The translations under genes were made by a program, and so were the position numbers. From contig NZ_JANUXR010000008.1 of assembly GCF_024834075.1 (NCBI RefSeq), positions 1 to 64,000 of the forward strand: 64,000 nucleotides of DNA. Direction: 5' to 3'. Numbering within the stretch: position 1 is the first letter of the stretch; each line of letters starts with the position of its first letter. The DNA is from Corynebacterium sp. HS2168-gen11. Lineage in GTDB: Bacteria; Actinomycetota; Actinomycetes; Mycobacteriales; Mycobacteriaceae. Below are positions 35,263 through 44,043 of the stretch, piece by piece. The notes beneath the pieces are model-generated. The model did no database searches, was not told where the DNA came from, and saw only the letters and a program-made list of their open reading frames with translations.

Positions 35263-36789
35263 TTAGACGATCTCATCTGGTGTGTATTGTTCTTCCACTA
35301 CCTGCGCATATTGCTCTTCAGTTGGCAAGCGCACTTCAAAGGTCGTACCTTCACCTGGTGTACTGGTCACCTGGATGGTGCCATGATGGGCTTCCACGAT
35401 TGTTTTCACAATGGCCAGGCCTAAGCCAGATCCACCAGTTGCTCTGGTTCGCGATGAATCCGCCCGATAGAACCGCTCAAAGATATGTTCCAGATCTTCC
35501 GGCGCAATTCCGACACCGGTATCTTCAACCGCCAGAATGATATGCGCTGGTGTGCGTCGTAAAGCAAGGGTGATAGCGGCATCTTCCCCACCATGTTTAA
35601 CCGCATTGACCAGTAAGTTTGTAATCACTTGACGGAGTTTCGGCGCATCCCCAGTGACCACCGGCAGCTGCTCGGCCTCATTGCGAACATGTACTCGTCG
35701 ATCCGGATAGGCTGCCTGCACTGAGCTAACCACCGATAAGGAAAGCTCCAGCATATCAACTTCCTGCTGCTCTAAACCGGCGTCTTCTGCGCGGGTGAGG
35801 CTAAGGAGGTCTTCAACCAAAAGACTCATGCGGCTGGCTTCTTGCTCAATTTTTGTCAGCACCATTTTTGCATCCTCGGTGGCACCCGAGCGATACAATT
35901 CTGCATAGCCTTTCACACTGGTCAGCGGCGTGCGCAGCTCATGGGAAGCGTCACCGACAAATCTTCGCATCTCCTCCTCTTTTAATTGCAACTCCACAAT
36001 CAAGGTTTGCAATTGTTCCATCATCACATTGATCGCGCGCGATAAGGCTCCAACCTCTGTGTTTTCCGGCAGCACAGGAACGCGTCGATCAAGATCACCC
36101 CAGGCAATAGCTTTGGCGGTTTCTTCTACTGTGCGCAGCGGCTGCAAGGTGCGCTGAATGCTGACATGGGCAAACAGCCCAACCATAATCAGCACAATTG
36201 TGCCAATCGAGATTTGCCCAGCAGCAAGGCGAGTTAAGAATTCTTTGTCGGTATCTAACTTTTTGGCCACCACCACGAAATAGTCGCGGTGTGTAGAGAC
36301 CAACACGCGCCATTCCGAACGCCCAGTTCGTTGGAGTGTATCGTTTTCAGCCACGAGGGAATCCACATTATGGGGTACACCATCAAAGCGCATTTGGCGC
36401 ACATTTGGGATTTCATCACCTTCTTGGGTAACCGCAACCCAGCGCCCATCGGGATACAGACGTGCCACGAAGAATTCCGATGGCAAAGCGAAATTAGCGA
36501 ACTTGGAATTTTCATATAAGGCGTCTTGGCTCGCCCAGGTTGTCATGCCCTGATGCAGCTCATTATCAGCACGCCACAGCGCTTCTGCTTCCATCGAGCG
36601 TTGAATCGCGAACCCCGATGATAATAATCCAATCGCGGTGACCAAAATAGTAATTACAACCAGCCCGAATCGCAGCGGCATCGCTTTGCGAAAATTCCGG
36701 GGCGTGCGCGTAACCTGCCGGCTTAAAGGCTTGCTGAGAATTTGGCTGGCTAAATCGGGAGCATGTTTGAACGAAAACGGATTTTGCAC
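35263..36789 (-). CDS. phoS: Sensor histidine kinase, probably PhoS
   Basis: A membrane sensor that phosphorylates the regulator encoded just upstream. The 508-residue chain has a cytoplasmic tail, TM1 (about 41-62), an extracellular sensor domain (about 65-188), TM2 (about 191-212) and HAMP (213-265). The phospho-acceptor is His283 in GDASHELRTPLT; the ATPase domain has NLLVNAVKHG, DTGVGIAPEDLEHIFERF and GSGLGLAIV. It starts at a GTG 12 bases after the regulator stop. The pair resembles C. glutamicum PhoS/PhoR, the phosphate-starvation system. This name rests on similarity and gene order, not on target sites. Confidence 0.88.
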   Translation of the reverse strand: MQNPFSFKHAPDLASQILSKPLSRQVTRTPRNFRKAMPLRFGLVVITILVTAIGLLSSGFAIQRSMEAEALWRADNELHQGMTTWASQDALYENSKFANFALPSEFFVARLYPDGRWVAVTQEGDEIPNVRQMRFDGVPHNVDSLVAENDTLQRTGRSEWRVLVSTHRDYFVVVAKKLDTDKEFLTRLAAGQISIGTIVLIMVGLFAHVSIQRTLQPLRTVEETAKAIAWGDLDRRVPVLPENTEVGALSRAINVMMEQLQTLIVELQLKEEEMRRFVGDASHELRTPLTSVKGYAELYRSGATEDAKMVLTKIEQEASRMSLLVEDLLSLTRAEDAGLEQQEVDMLELSLSVVSSVQAAYPDRRVHVRNEAEQLPVVTGDAPKLRQVITNLLVNAVKHGGEDAAITLALRRTPAHIILAVEDTGVGIAPEDLEHIFERFYRADSSRTRATGGSGLGLAIVKTIVEAHHGTIQVTSTPGEGTTFEVRLPTEEQYAQVVEEQYTPDEIV

Positions 36790-36801
36790 AATTGATTCCC
36801 G

Positions 36802-37506
36802 CTATGATCGTGGTTTGCGCAGTACATAGCCCACACCACGCACAGTATGAATCAAGGCAACCTCGCCAGTATCGACTTTGCGACGCAAATAGGAAATATA
36901 GGATTCCACCACGTTGCCATCACCACCGAAATCATAATGCCACACGTTGTCGAGGATTTTCGCCTTGGAAAGTACAACCTCAGCGTTAATCATTAAGTAG
37001 CGCAAAAGGTTGAATTCGGTTGGCGACAACTCGATGACTTCTCCCGCCCGAGTGACCTCATGGGTGTCGTCGTTAAGCTCTAAATCTTCGTATCGCAACA
37101 CTGCCGATTGGTTTTGCTGTGGTTTGGTGTGCTGCTCACGACGTAAAATCACGCGCAGCCTGGTAATGACCTCTTCGAGGCTAAAAGGCTTGGTGACATA
37201 ATCATCTGCGCCAATTGTTAAACCATGAATGCGGTGCTCAACGGCGTCTTTGGCGGTGAGGAATAATACTGGCCCATGCAACCCGGCGCTACGCAGTTTC
37301 GGTAATAAACTAAAGCCGTCCATGCCTGGCATCATCACGTCAAGGATGAAAGCATCGGGTTGAAATTCTTTTGCGACTTCAAGTGCTTGCGTGCCAGATT
37401 GGGCTGTTGCGACCTCGAAGCCTTGAAATTTTAGGCTCACTGATAATAATTCAACAATATTGGCCTCATCATCAACAACGAGAACCTTTGTGCTTGTCTC
37501 ACTCAT
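36802..37506 (-). CDS. phoR: OmpR-family response regulator, probably PhoR
   Basis: The 234-residue regulator has a receiver domain (acidic pair Asp12/Asp13, phospho-acceptor Asp56 in ILDVMMPG, Lys in YVTKPF) and a winged-helix DNA-binding domain (about 140-232, ELSPTEFNLLRYLM). It is close to what I recall of corynebacterial PhoR. First gene of the phoR-phoS pair. A perfect 14-bp tandem repeat lies 32 bases upstream of its start and could be a binding site. Confidence 0.9.
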   Translation of the reverse strand: MSETSTKVLVVDDEANIVELLSVSLKFQGFEVATAQSGTQALEVAKEFQPDAFILDVMMPGMDGFSLLPKLRSAGLHGPVLFLTAKDAVEHRIHGLTIGADDYVTKPFSLEEVITRLRVILRREQHTKPQQNQSAVLRYEDLELNDDTHEVTRAGEVIELSPTEFNLLRYLMINAEVVLSKAKILDNVWHYDFGGDGNVVESYISYLRRKVDTGEVALIHTVRGVGYVLRKPRS

Positions 37507-37537
37507 GTGAACCTATCTTTCTTCGCTCGAGCTCGAT

Positions 37538-37565
37538 TCCAACCTGGCAGCTCCAACCTGGCAGC
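37538..37565. repeat. Perfect 14-bp tandem repeat upstream of phoR
   Basis: TCCAACCTGGCAGC occurs twice with no spacer (37538-37551, 37552-37565). Its position in the phoR promoter region suits a regulator site. PhoR is known to bind direct repeats, although this sequence is not the published motif. Confidence 0.8.
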
Positions 37566-37747
37566 AGGCTTCGTATGGTCAGCACCGATTGTCATTCACT
37601 GCACATACAACGCATCTGTTTGGGTGAAGGCACATACACCATATGGTTATTGAGCCTACTCCACAAACCTTTATGCCAATATGAATATACGCTGCCAATT
37701 TCCTGTCAGATAGCAGCATATTTGCTACTAGCGGCGTGCGAAAAATT

Positions 37748-37785
37748 CTGTAGTGTTATTTTCAAACTTTCAAAAAGCACTACAG
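37748..37785. promoter_or_regulatory. Inverted repeat just upstream of the MFS exporter gene (probable operator)
   Basis: CTGTAGTG (37748-37755) is the exact complement of CACTACAG (37778-37785), and the right arm ends nine bases before the ATG. A widely spaced palindrome over a promoter is typical of TetR- or MarR-type control of efflux genes. No such regulator is adjacent. Confidence 0.55.
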
Positions 37786-37794
37786 TAAGAAGCT

Positions 37795-39267
37795 ATGAAC
37801 ACTGATCAACCAGATTCCTTGCACGAATATCGCTGGATGTTTCTCATCGTGATTTCCATGGGATTACTGATGATCGGCATCGACAATTCCATCCTGTTTA
37901 CTGCCTTACCCACAATTGAGCTGGCATTACACACCACCGAATTTGAAGGCTTGTGGGTGATTAATGCCTATCCGCTGATTCTCGCCAGCTTATTACTGGG
38001 TACAGGAACTTTAGGCGATAAAATTGGTCACCGCCGCATGTTTGAAATCGGGTTGCTCTTATTTGGTGCGGCATCATTTGCTGCAGCTTTTTCTTGGAAC
38101 CCAGAAGTTTTGATTCTTTCTCGTGGTCTTCTTGGCGCTGGCGCTGCAACCATGATGCCAGCAACGCTTGCACTTTTGCGCTTAACCTTCCGCGACGTGC
38201 GCGAACGCAATACGGCTATTGGTATTTGGGGATCAGTTGCTGCCCTTGGCGCTGCGGCAGGACCACTGGTTGGTGGATTTTTTCTCGAGCACTTCTGGTG
38301 GGGATCAGTATTCTTACTCAACGTTCCAATTGTGCTCATCGCTTTGCTTGGTACCTGGCTGATTGCCCCTGCGAACCATCCAGATCCAACCAGGCATTGG
38401 GATTTTGCTTCTTCCTGGTGGGCAATGTGGGCAATGGCTGGCTTTGTGCTGATTATTAAAACCGCAACACACCCACCAATCCACTGGCTCTTACTGGTGA
38501 TTTCCGCAATTGTGGCGGTTGTTGCAAGCTGGTTATTCGCAATTCGCCAGCGTCGATTAGCGCAACCAGTATTAACTATGGATGTATTTTCGAACAAGGT
38601 CTTTAATGCAGGCGTTGTCGGTGCAGCACTGGCCATGTTTATTTTGTCTGGCAATGATCTTATGACCGCGCAACGATTCCAACTTTCTGCTGGATTTACC
38701 CCCTTAGAAGCGGGCGGATTAACCGCACTTGCCGCAATTAGCGCATTTCCATCCTCGATTTTCGGCGGGGCGTATTTAGACCGCATTGGTTTTAGGCCAT
38801 TAATCTCTGGCGGGTTTATTGTAATGGCACTTGGCGGCGCCTTGGCCTCAGTGTTCGTGCAAACTTCCCTCATAGGATTTGGAATTGGTTTTATATTCTT
38901 AGGCATCGGCGCAGGTCTGACAATGTCTGTGACCTCAACGGCGATTATCGGCTCAGCCCCTGCGTCACGCTCTGGCATGGCAAGTGCAGTCGAAGAAGTC
39001 GCCTACGAATGGGGCACCTTATTATCTGTTGCCATTATGGGATCGCTATTTTCCCTGTTCTACTCATTGCAAGTACCGCAAGAAATTGCGGGAAGCTTCA
39101 CCACCGGCTTAAGCCATCCAACGCTGGTGAATGCAGCTAAAACTGCTATGGATTATTCCTATCAATGGATTTTGTGGATTATCATTGGTATCGCACTTCT
39201 CGGCGCTGGGATTACTGCAGTACTATTACAAGGCAATCCCAAAGAAACTGAATTTGCACACGAATAA
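37795..39267 (+). CDS. MFS multidrug/cadaverine-type exporter (DHA2 family)
   Basis: The 490-residue protein has about 14 membrane helices. Motif C of drug/H+ antiporters is visible in helix 5 (GSVAALGAAAGPLVGG), with motif A in the 2-3 loop (GTLGDKIGHRRMF) and Asp30 in helix 1 (MIGIDNSILFTALP). It resembles QacA and the C. glutamicum exporter CgmA, which sits near phoRS there and is controlled by the TetR protein CgmR. No cgmR neighbour is present. Substrate cannot be told from sequence. Confidence 0.85.
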   Translation: MNTDQPDSLHEYRWMFLIVISMGLLMIGIDNSILFTALPTIELALHTTEFEGLWVINAYPLILASLLLGTGTLGDKIGHRRMFEIGLLLFGAASFAAAFSWNPEVLILSRGLLGAGAATMMPATLALLRLTFRDVRERNTAIGIWGSVAALGAAAGPLVGGFFLEHFWWGSVFLLNVPIVLIALLGTWLIAPANHPDPTRHWDFASSWWAMWAMAGFVLIIKTATHPPIHWLLLVISAIVAVVASWLFAIRQRRLAQPVLTMDVFSNKVFNAGVVGAALAMFILSGNDLMTAQRFQLSAGFTPLEAGGLTALAAISAFPSSIFGGAYLDRIGFRPLISGGFIVMALGGALASVFVQTSLIGFGIGFIFLGIGAGLTMSVTSTAIIGSAPASRSGMASAVEEVAYEWGTLLSVAIMGSLFSLFYSLQVPQEIAGSFTTGLSHPTLVNAAKTAMDYSYQWILWIIIGIALLGAGITAVLLQGNPKETEFAHE

Positions 39268-39378
39268 CAGGACTTTGGCAAGAAATATTGCGGTAAATGC
39301 AGTGGTTTAGGGCGATCTGCCACAACACCACAAGTAGTTGCCTACACAAAACTAATTCGACCGTTTAGAGTAGACCTT

Positions 39379-40719
39379 ATGACTTCCAGTACGCCCCCGC
39401 TAGCACCGGATCTGTCCGCGACCATTCGAACTGACAAACTCACCGTCATCTCGTGGGCACTCTGGGATATGGGCTCGGCCGCGTTTAACGCAGTGCTCAT
39501 CACCTTCGTATTTTCTGTCTACCTCACAGATTCCGTTGGTACCAGTATTAATTCCCAATTCTCAGCCTCCTCCTGGTACGGCTGGGCAATTGCTGCAGCA
39601 GGTTTTTTCATCGCCCTGTTAGCACCGGTATTAGGCCAGCGTAGCGACGCCAAAGGCACACGCCGACGCAGTGTCACAGTGTGGTCCTTTGCCACCTTTG
39701 CATTAATGATGCTGCTGTTTTTCATCCGCAACGATGACCCCATCTACTTCTGGCTTGGCATCACCATTTTGGCGGTAGCTTCAGTGACCTACGAGCTTGC
39801 CGAAGTTAGTTACTTCGCCATGCTGAATCAAATCTCCACCGAAAAAAACGTTGGCCGCATTTCCGGTTTCGGCTGGTCACTTGGCTATTTCGGTGGCATC
39901 ATTTTGCTCACCTTGTGTTACTTCGGCTTTATTGCTGGCGACGGCGGCATGCTCCACATCTCCACTGAAAACGGCTTCAACGTGCGACTTGTCGCAGTAT
40001 TTGCCGCCCTGTGGTTCATTATCTGCGCATTACCTGTAATGTTCCGCGTGCCAGAAGTTCCACCAAACCCAACGATTCAAACCGGCGGCATTATTAGCAG
40101 CTACCGCGAACTTGGCCGCACAATTGTCACCCTCTGGCGCACCGACCATTCCGCAGTATTTTTCCTGATTTCTTCGGCAATTTTCCGCGATGGACTCGCC
40201 GGTGTCTTTACTTTCGGCGCCATCTTAGCGGTATCGGTCTACGGATTAAGCCCAAGTGACGTGCTGATTTTCGGCATCGCCGCAAACCTCATCTCCGGCA
40301 TTGGCGCGTTAACTCTCGGCTTCCTTGATGACCTCATCGGCCCTAAGCCAGTGATTATGCTTTCGCTGATCTTTATGGTGGTCGACTCAATTGTTTTGTA
40401 CTTCGTCGACGGCCCAACCATGTTCTGGATCTTCGGCCTGCTGCTCACCCTATTCGTCGGACCCGCACAATCTTCCTCACGAACCTACTTATCCCGCATG
40501 GCACCTCCTGGCCACGAAGGCCAAATGTTCGGCCTCTACGCCACCACCGGACGCGCGGTAAGCTGGCTTGCACCAATCGCGTTCTCCGCCTTCGTCGTCC
40601 AATTCAACTCCGACCGCGCAGGCATTTTCGGCGTTGGACTGATCCTGGCCGTTGGCGCATTGGTCCTGGCCTTTGTCCGCGCCCCAAAGAAATTCCACGC
40701 ACCAGAAACTCTTAGCTAA
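39379..40719 (+). CDS. MFS transporter of the UMF1/Atg22-like family
   Basis: The 446-residue protein has about 12 membrane helices. The start (SWALWDMGSAAFNAVLITFVFSVYLTDSVG) and APVLGQRSDAKGTRRR are typical of the UMF1 (Atg22-like) family, possibly amino-acid effluxers. thrE1 begins seven bases after its stop, so both are one operon, which supports a link to amino-acid export. Confidence 0.82.
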   Translation: MTSSTPPLAPDLSATIRTDKLTVISWALWDMGSAAFNAVLITFVFSVYLTDSVGTSINSQFSASSWYGWAIAAAGFFIALLAPVLGQRSDAKGTRRRSVTVWSFATFALMMLLFFIRNDDPIYFWLGITILAVASVTYELAEVSYFAMLNQISTEKNVGRISGFGWSLGYFGGIILLTLCYFGFIAGDGGMLHISTENGFNVRLVAVFAALWFIICALPVMFRVPEVPPNPTIQTGGIISSYRELGRTIVTLWRTDHSAVFFLISSAIFRDGLAGVFTFGAILAVSVYGLSPSDVLIFGIAANLISGIGALTLGFLDDLIGPKPVIMLSLIFMVVDSIVLYFVDGPTMFWIFGLLLTLFVGPAQSSSRTYLSRMAPPGHEGQMFGLYATTGRAVSWLAPIAFSAFVVQFNSDRAGIFGVGLILAVGALVLAFVRAPKKFHAPETLS

Positions 40720-40726
40720 GTCATCT

Positions 40727-42154
40727 ATGGATCTAGGAGCAGCTTTTCGACGCTTAGTGGGTTCCCGCGGCGCAGTAGCAACCATTGACGTGGCAGCTAC
40801 TCCACCGCTGACCCCACTTGCGCCAGTTGATACCTCAGATCCTTCTGATGTCACCAACGTTTTGACGGTAGCCGCCAGGATCGGCGAAATCCTGGTGGTC
40901 TGCGGTGGTACGAACTCGGATGCAGCGGAACAAGTCAGTGCCATCGCCCAATCATTCGGCTTATGGAATACCCATGTGGACATGACCCATAACCGCATCC
41001 GGCTGCACACCAATACTGCTGCCGATCGACTCAGCCCAATTACCGTCGTGCGCGTCATTCACGGCGGCGTCTTTGATTTCTACACCTTGCGGCAAGTGGA
41101 TAAGCTGATTCGCGATATTCACACAGGTGCAGCCAGTTTACGCGAAGCACAGCGCCGCCTTGATGCCATCACCAGTGCACCTCCTTGGTTAAGCACTGGC
41201 CAAGTAGCAATTGCCTGGGCGGTTATGGGTGCAGCAGTCGCACTGCTGATCGGCGGTGACTTTTGGGTTGCCGGTATCAGCATGATCGCAGGTATTAGCA
41301 TTGTGGGCATCTACGCCTATTTCGGACGCATTGGACTGCCCATCTTTTTCCAAAACGTCCTTGGCGGCATCCTCGCAGCTATGCTCGCCGCGGGTGCCTA
41401 TCATCTTGGAAACGAATTTGATCTGATCCTGCGTCCCTCAATGGTTATTGCCTCGAGCATTATTGCCATGCTGGCAGGTCTTACCCTGGTGCAAGCAATC
41501 CAAAACGGTGTGACATTTGCACCAGTGACCGGAAACGCCCGCTTTTTCGACACCATCATTATTACCGGCGGCATCGTCGCTGGTGTTGGCATTGGCATTG
41601 AGCTTTCCGCCTACGTGCACCTACCACTTCCCCCAATGGAAACCGTGGCAGTACCCAATTTTTCCTCCACCTTTGTTCGCGTTTTAGGTGGAGCCTGCGC
41701 CTCAGCAGCATTCGCCAGAGCCTCCTATGCCGACTGGCCCTCAGTATTTGTATCAGGCCTCAGCAGTCTTTTAAGTTCTGCACTGTTCTATTACGCGCTG
41801 ATTCCTCTAGGCATGAGCGATATCACGGCAGTTGCCACCACCGCAGTTTTTATTGGCTTAGCAGGTGGTTTGTTAGCGCGCCACTATCAAATTCCACCAG
41901 TGATCGTTTCAGTTGCAGGTGTCACACCGCTGCTTCCTGGACTGGCGATCTACCGCGGCATGTACGGACTCCTCCACGAACAAGTTCTCGTGGGTTTTGG
42001 TGGTCTTACCTTGGCACTTGCCACTGCCACCGCGCTTTCGGCAGGCGTGGTATTTGGCGAATGGATCGCGCGGCGCTTGCGTGCTCCATGGAGTATGCAG
42101 CAAATGCGGCGGTGGACTGCAATTGGCCGGTTCAAACGCGGCCGCTTCTATTAA
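40727..42154 (+). CDS. thrE1: ThrE-family threonine/serine exporter, paralogue 1
   Basis: The 475-residue protein has the N-terminal cytoplasmic ThrE domain (about 40-160, with VVCGGTNSDAAEQV) and about ten membrane helices in two sets. ARFFDTIIITGGIVAGVGIG and GVTPLLPGLAIYRGMYGLL match ThrE. The ATG at 40727 lies seven bases after the MFS stop. It is clearly related to the second ThrE at 42513 but differs from it along the whole length, so the duplication is old. It ends in CTATTAAGGAAAATT, the left arm of an inverted repeat. Confidence 0.9.
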   Translation: MDLGAAFRRLVGSRGAVATIDVAATPPLTPLAPVDTSDPSDVTNVLTVAARIGEILVVCGGTNSDAAEQVSAIAQSFGLWNTHVDMTHNRIRLHTNTAADRLSPITVVRVIHGGVFDFYTLRQVDKLIRDIHTGAASLREAQRRLDAITSAPPWLSTGQVAIAWAVMGAAVALLIGGDFWVAGISMIAGISIVGIYAYFGRIGLPIFFQNVLGGILAAMLAAGAYHLGNEFDLILRPSMVIASSIIAMLAGLTLVQAIQNGVTFAPVTGNARFFDTIIITGGIVAGVGIGIELSAYVHLPLPPMETVAVPNFSSTFVRVLGGACASAAFARASYADWPSVFVSGLSSLLSSALFYYALIPLGMSDITAVATTAVFIGLAGGLLARHYQIPPVIVSVAGVTPLLPGLAIYRGMYGLLHEQVLVGFGGLTLALATATALSAGVVFGEWIARRLRAPWSMQQMRRWTAIGRFKRGRFY

Positions 42155-42208
42155 GGAAAATTTTTTGAAGACTCGGTTGGCAGTCGGGTGGGTAATTTTC
42201 CTTAATAG
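42148..42208. repeat. Inverted repeat of 15-bp arms at the thrE1 stop codon
   Basis: CTATTAAGGAAAATT (42148-42162) and its exact complement (42194-42208) enclose 31 bases. The arms are two inverted copies of the motif enriched in 42-53 kb. As RNA it would form a stem-loop containing the thrE1 stop. Confidence 0.85.
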
Positions 42209-42221
42209 GCGTCGAAACGCG

Positions 42222-42252
42222 AAAAAGACCAGATATAAAATCTGGTCTTTTT
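42222..42252. terminator. Bidirectional terminator between thrE1 and tRNA-Thr
   Basis: AAAAAGACCAGAT (42222-42234) is perfectly complementary to 42240-42252, giving T runs in both directions. It ends seven bases before the tRNA-Thr 3' end. Confidence 0.88.
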
Positions 42253-42258
42253 CTTTTG

Positions 42259-42331
42259 AGCTGGAGATGGGACTTGAACCCACAACCACCTGTTTACAAG
42301 ACAGGTGCGCTACCGATTGCGCCACTCCAGC
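42259..42331 (-). tRNA. tRNA-Thr (TGT)
   Basis: The cloverleaf has acceptor GCTGGAG/CTCCAGC, anticodon loop CTTGTAA (TGT), stem CCTGT/ACAGG and no encoded CCA. It lies antisense-oriented between two threonine exporter genes. Confidence 0.95.
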
Positions 42332-42512
42332 ACAGTGCAGCGATTAGAAGCACTGCGGGAAATAATACTAAAAATTGCCCAGCTTTCCAACACGCCACAA
42401 CAAAAGATATAAAAATGCAGGTCAGCATAGCCAAGTAAAAATGGAAACGCGATTCGGTATAGTGGCTGTAAACAGATAACACGATGATTTTTTTTCAATC
42501 AAAGGCGGCAGT

Positions 42513-43979
42513 ATGGGCATCATGCACTGGTGGAAAGGTTTTTCCGCCGGAACGGGTAATACCGCCACGATTGACGTGGTCAAAGCCGCACCACCGCCTT
42601 CGCCACTGGCCCCTGTGGATCTGACCGATCCGACCGAAGTGGCAGCGGTTATGGATGTGGCCGCGCGCATTGGCGACGTTCTGTTATCTTCTGGCACGTC
42701 CAATCGCGATACCGTGGCGCAAGTGCATGCCGTGACCTCCGCTTATGGACTCCACTATGCGCACGTCGATATCACCTTAAACACCATCACCGTCTTTACC
42801 AATATCGGTGTAGAAAAAATGGTCCCGGTGAGCGTGTTCCGCGTTGTTGGCCACATGACCACCGACTTTTCCAAACTCAGTGCCGTGGATAAGCTCATTC
42901 GCTCCATCCAGGCCGGCGCCACCCCCGTTGAGCGTGCCGACGCCATGTTGCGTTCCCTCTACCTCACACCACCAACCTATAGTCACCTGACCACTCTTGC
43001 AGGTTGGGGCGGGCTGGGAGCAGCTGTGTCGGTAATGCTCGGTGGCGGGATGCTGGCAGCCGTTGCCAGTTTCTGCATCGCGGTAACCATCATGGCTACC
43101 TGCTGGCTGCTGCAAAGAAACAAACTTGCACCGTTTTTCCAAAACGCTATTGGTGGTTTTATCGCCACCGTGCCAGCGGCTTTCACCTACTCAATGGCAC
43201 AATTATGGGGCATTACGATTATCCCTTCGCATATTATTGCCTCTGGACTCGTTGTGCTCTTGGCCGGTCTCACCTTGGTGCAATCCCTCCAAGACGGAAT
43301 CACCGGCGCGCCCGTGACCGCAAGTGCCCGCTTTTTCGAAACCTTGCTGCTCACCGGCGCAATTATTGCTGGCGTAGGTGCGGGCATTCGCGCCAGTGTT
43401 GTCCTTGGCATCACCTTGCCACCGCTGGATACCTTCGTGGATCTGAGCTTCGGCTCAGCCGCCGTGAAGATTGCAGCTGGCGTGGCCGCGTCGATAAGCT
43501 ATGCCGTTGCATGCCAAGCCCGCAACTCCGCCGTGTTCGCAACCGCGCTCACCGCAGCGCTCGGTGCCAGCGTCTACTATCTGATCATTCCGCTGACAGG
43601 CTTTACGACGATTTTTGCCACGTCCATCACCGCCACATTGCTTGGACTTATCGGTGGATTGATTGCCCGCAGATACCTGATTCCACCGCTGATCACCGCT
43701 ATTGCCGGTATCACTCCACTGCTGCCAGGACTTGCCATCTATCGGGGCATGTATGCAGCACTGCACGAACAGATTCTGGTGGGATTTTCCAATATGGCAT
43801 TAGCGCTCTCACTTGCGGCGGCCTTGGCTAGTGGCGTGGTGCTGGGTGAATGGATAGCGCGGAAACTACGGCGGCCACCAAGTTTGCATTTGTACCGCTA
43901 TTTCCGCTCCCAAAAGCCAGCGCATGCACCCAACCCACCACCGACTTCACACTTTCTGCCCCCAAGGTTAGAAAACTAG
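42513..43979 (+). CDS. thrE: Threonine/serine exporter ThrE, paralogue 2
   Basis: The 488-residue protein is the closer match to what I recall of C. glutamicum ThrE: STVDAAKAAPPPSPLAPIDLTD there, ATIDVVKAAPPPSPLAPVDL here. It has the cytoplasmic N-domain (about 30-150, LLSSGTSNRDTVAQV) and about ten membrane helices with LVQSLQDGITGAPVTASARFFETLL. It exports threonine and serine using the proton gradient. A ribosome site AAAGGCGG precedes the ATG. Located after tRNA-Thr and before the otsA region, as in C. glutamicum. Confidence 0.94.
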   Translation: MGIMHWWKGFSAGTGNTATIDVVKAAPPPSPLAPVDLTDPTEVAAVMDVAARIGDVLLSSGTSNRDTVAQVHAVTSAYGLHYAHVDITLNTITVFTNIGVEKMVPVSVFRVVGHMTTDFSKLSAVDKLIRSIQAGATPVERADAMLRSLYLTPPTYSHLTTLAGWGGLGAAVSVMLGGGMLAAVASFCIAVTIMATCWLLQRNKLAPFFQNAIGGFIATVPAAFTYSMAQLWGITIIPSHIIASGLVVLLAGLTLVQSLQDGITGAPVTASARFFETLLLTGAIIAGVGAGIRASVVLGITLPPLDTFVDLSFGSAAVKIAAGVAASISYAVACQARNSAVFATALTAALGASVYYLIIPLTGFTTIFATSITATLLGLIGGLIARRYLIPPLITAIAGITPLLPGLAIYRGMYAALHEQILVGFSNMALALSLAAALASGVVLGEWIARKLRRPPSLHLYRYFRSQKPAHAPNPPPTSHFLPPRLEN

Positions 43980-44043
43980 CGCTGCATAGCGTAAAATACT
44001 TAATTTGCACCGTTTATTCTTCTTAACGACGAAGGAGGCACCC

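Noticed and set aside
38028..38978. 316-codon minus-strand ORF inside the MFS exporter gene
   Set aside because: It mirrors the codon pattern of the plus-strand gene and has no recognisable domain.
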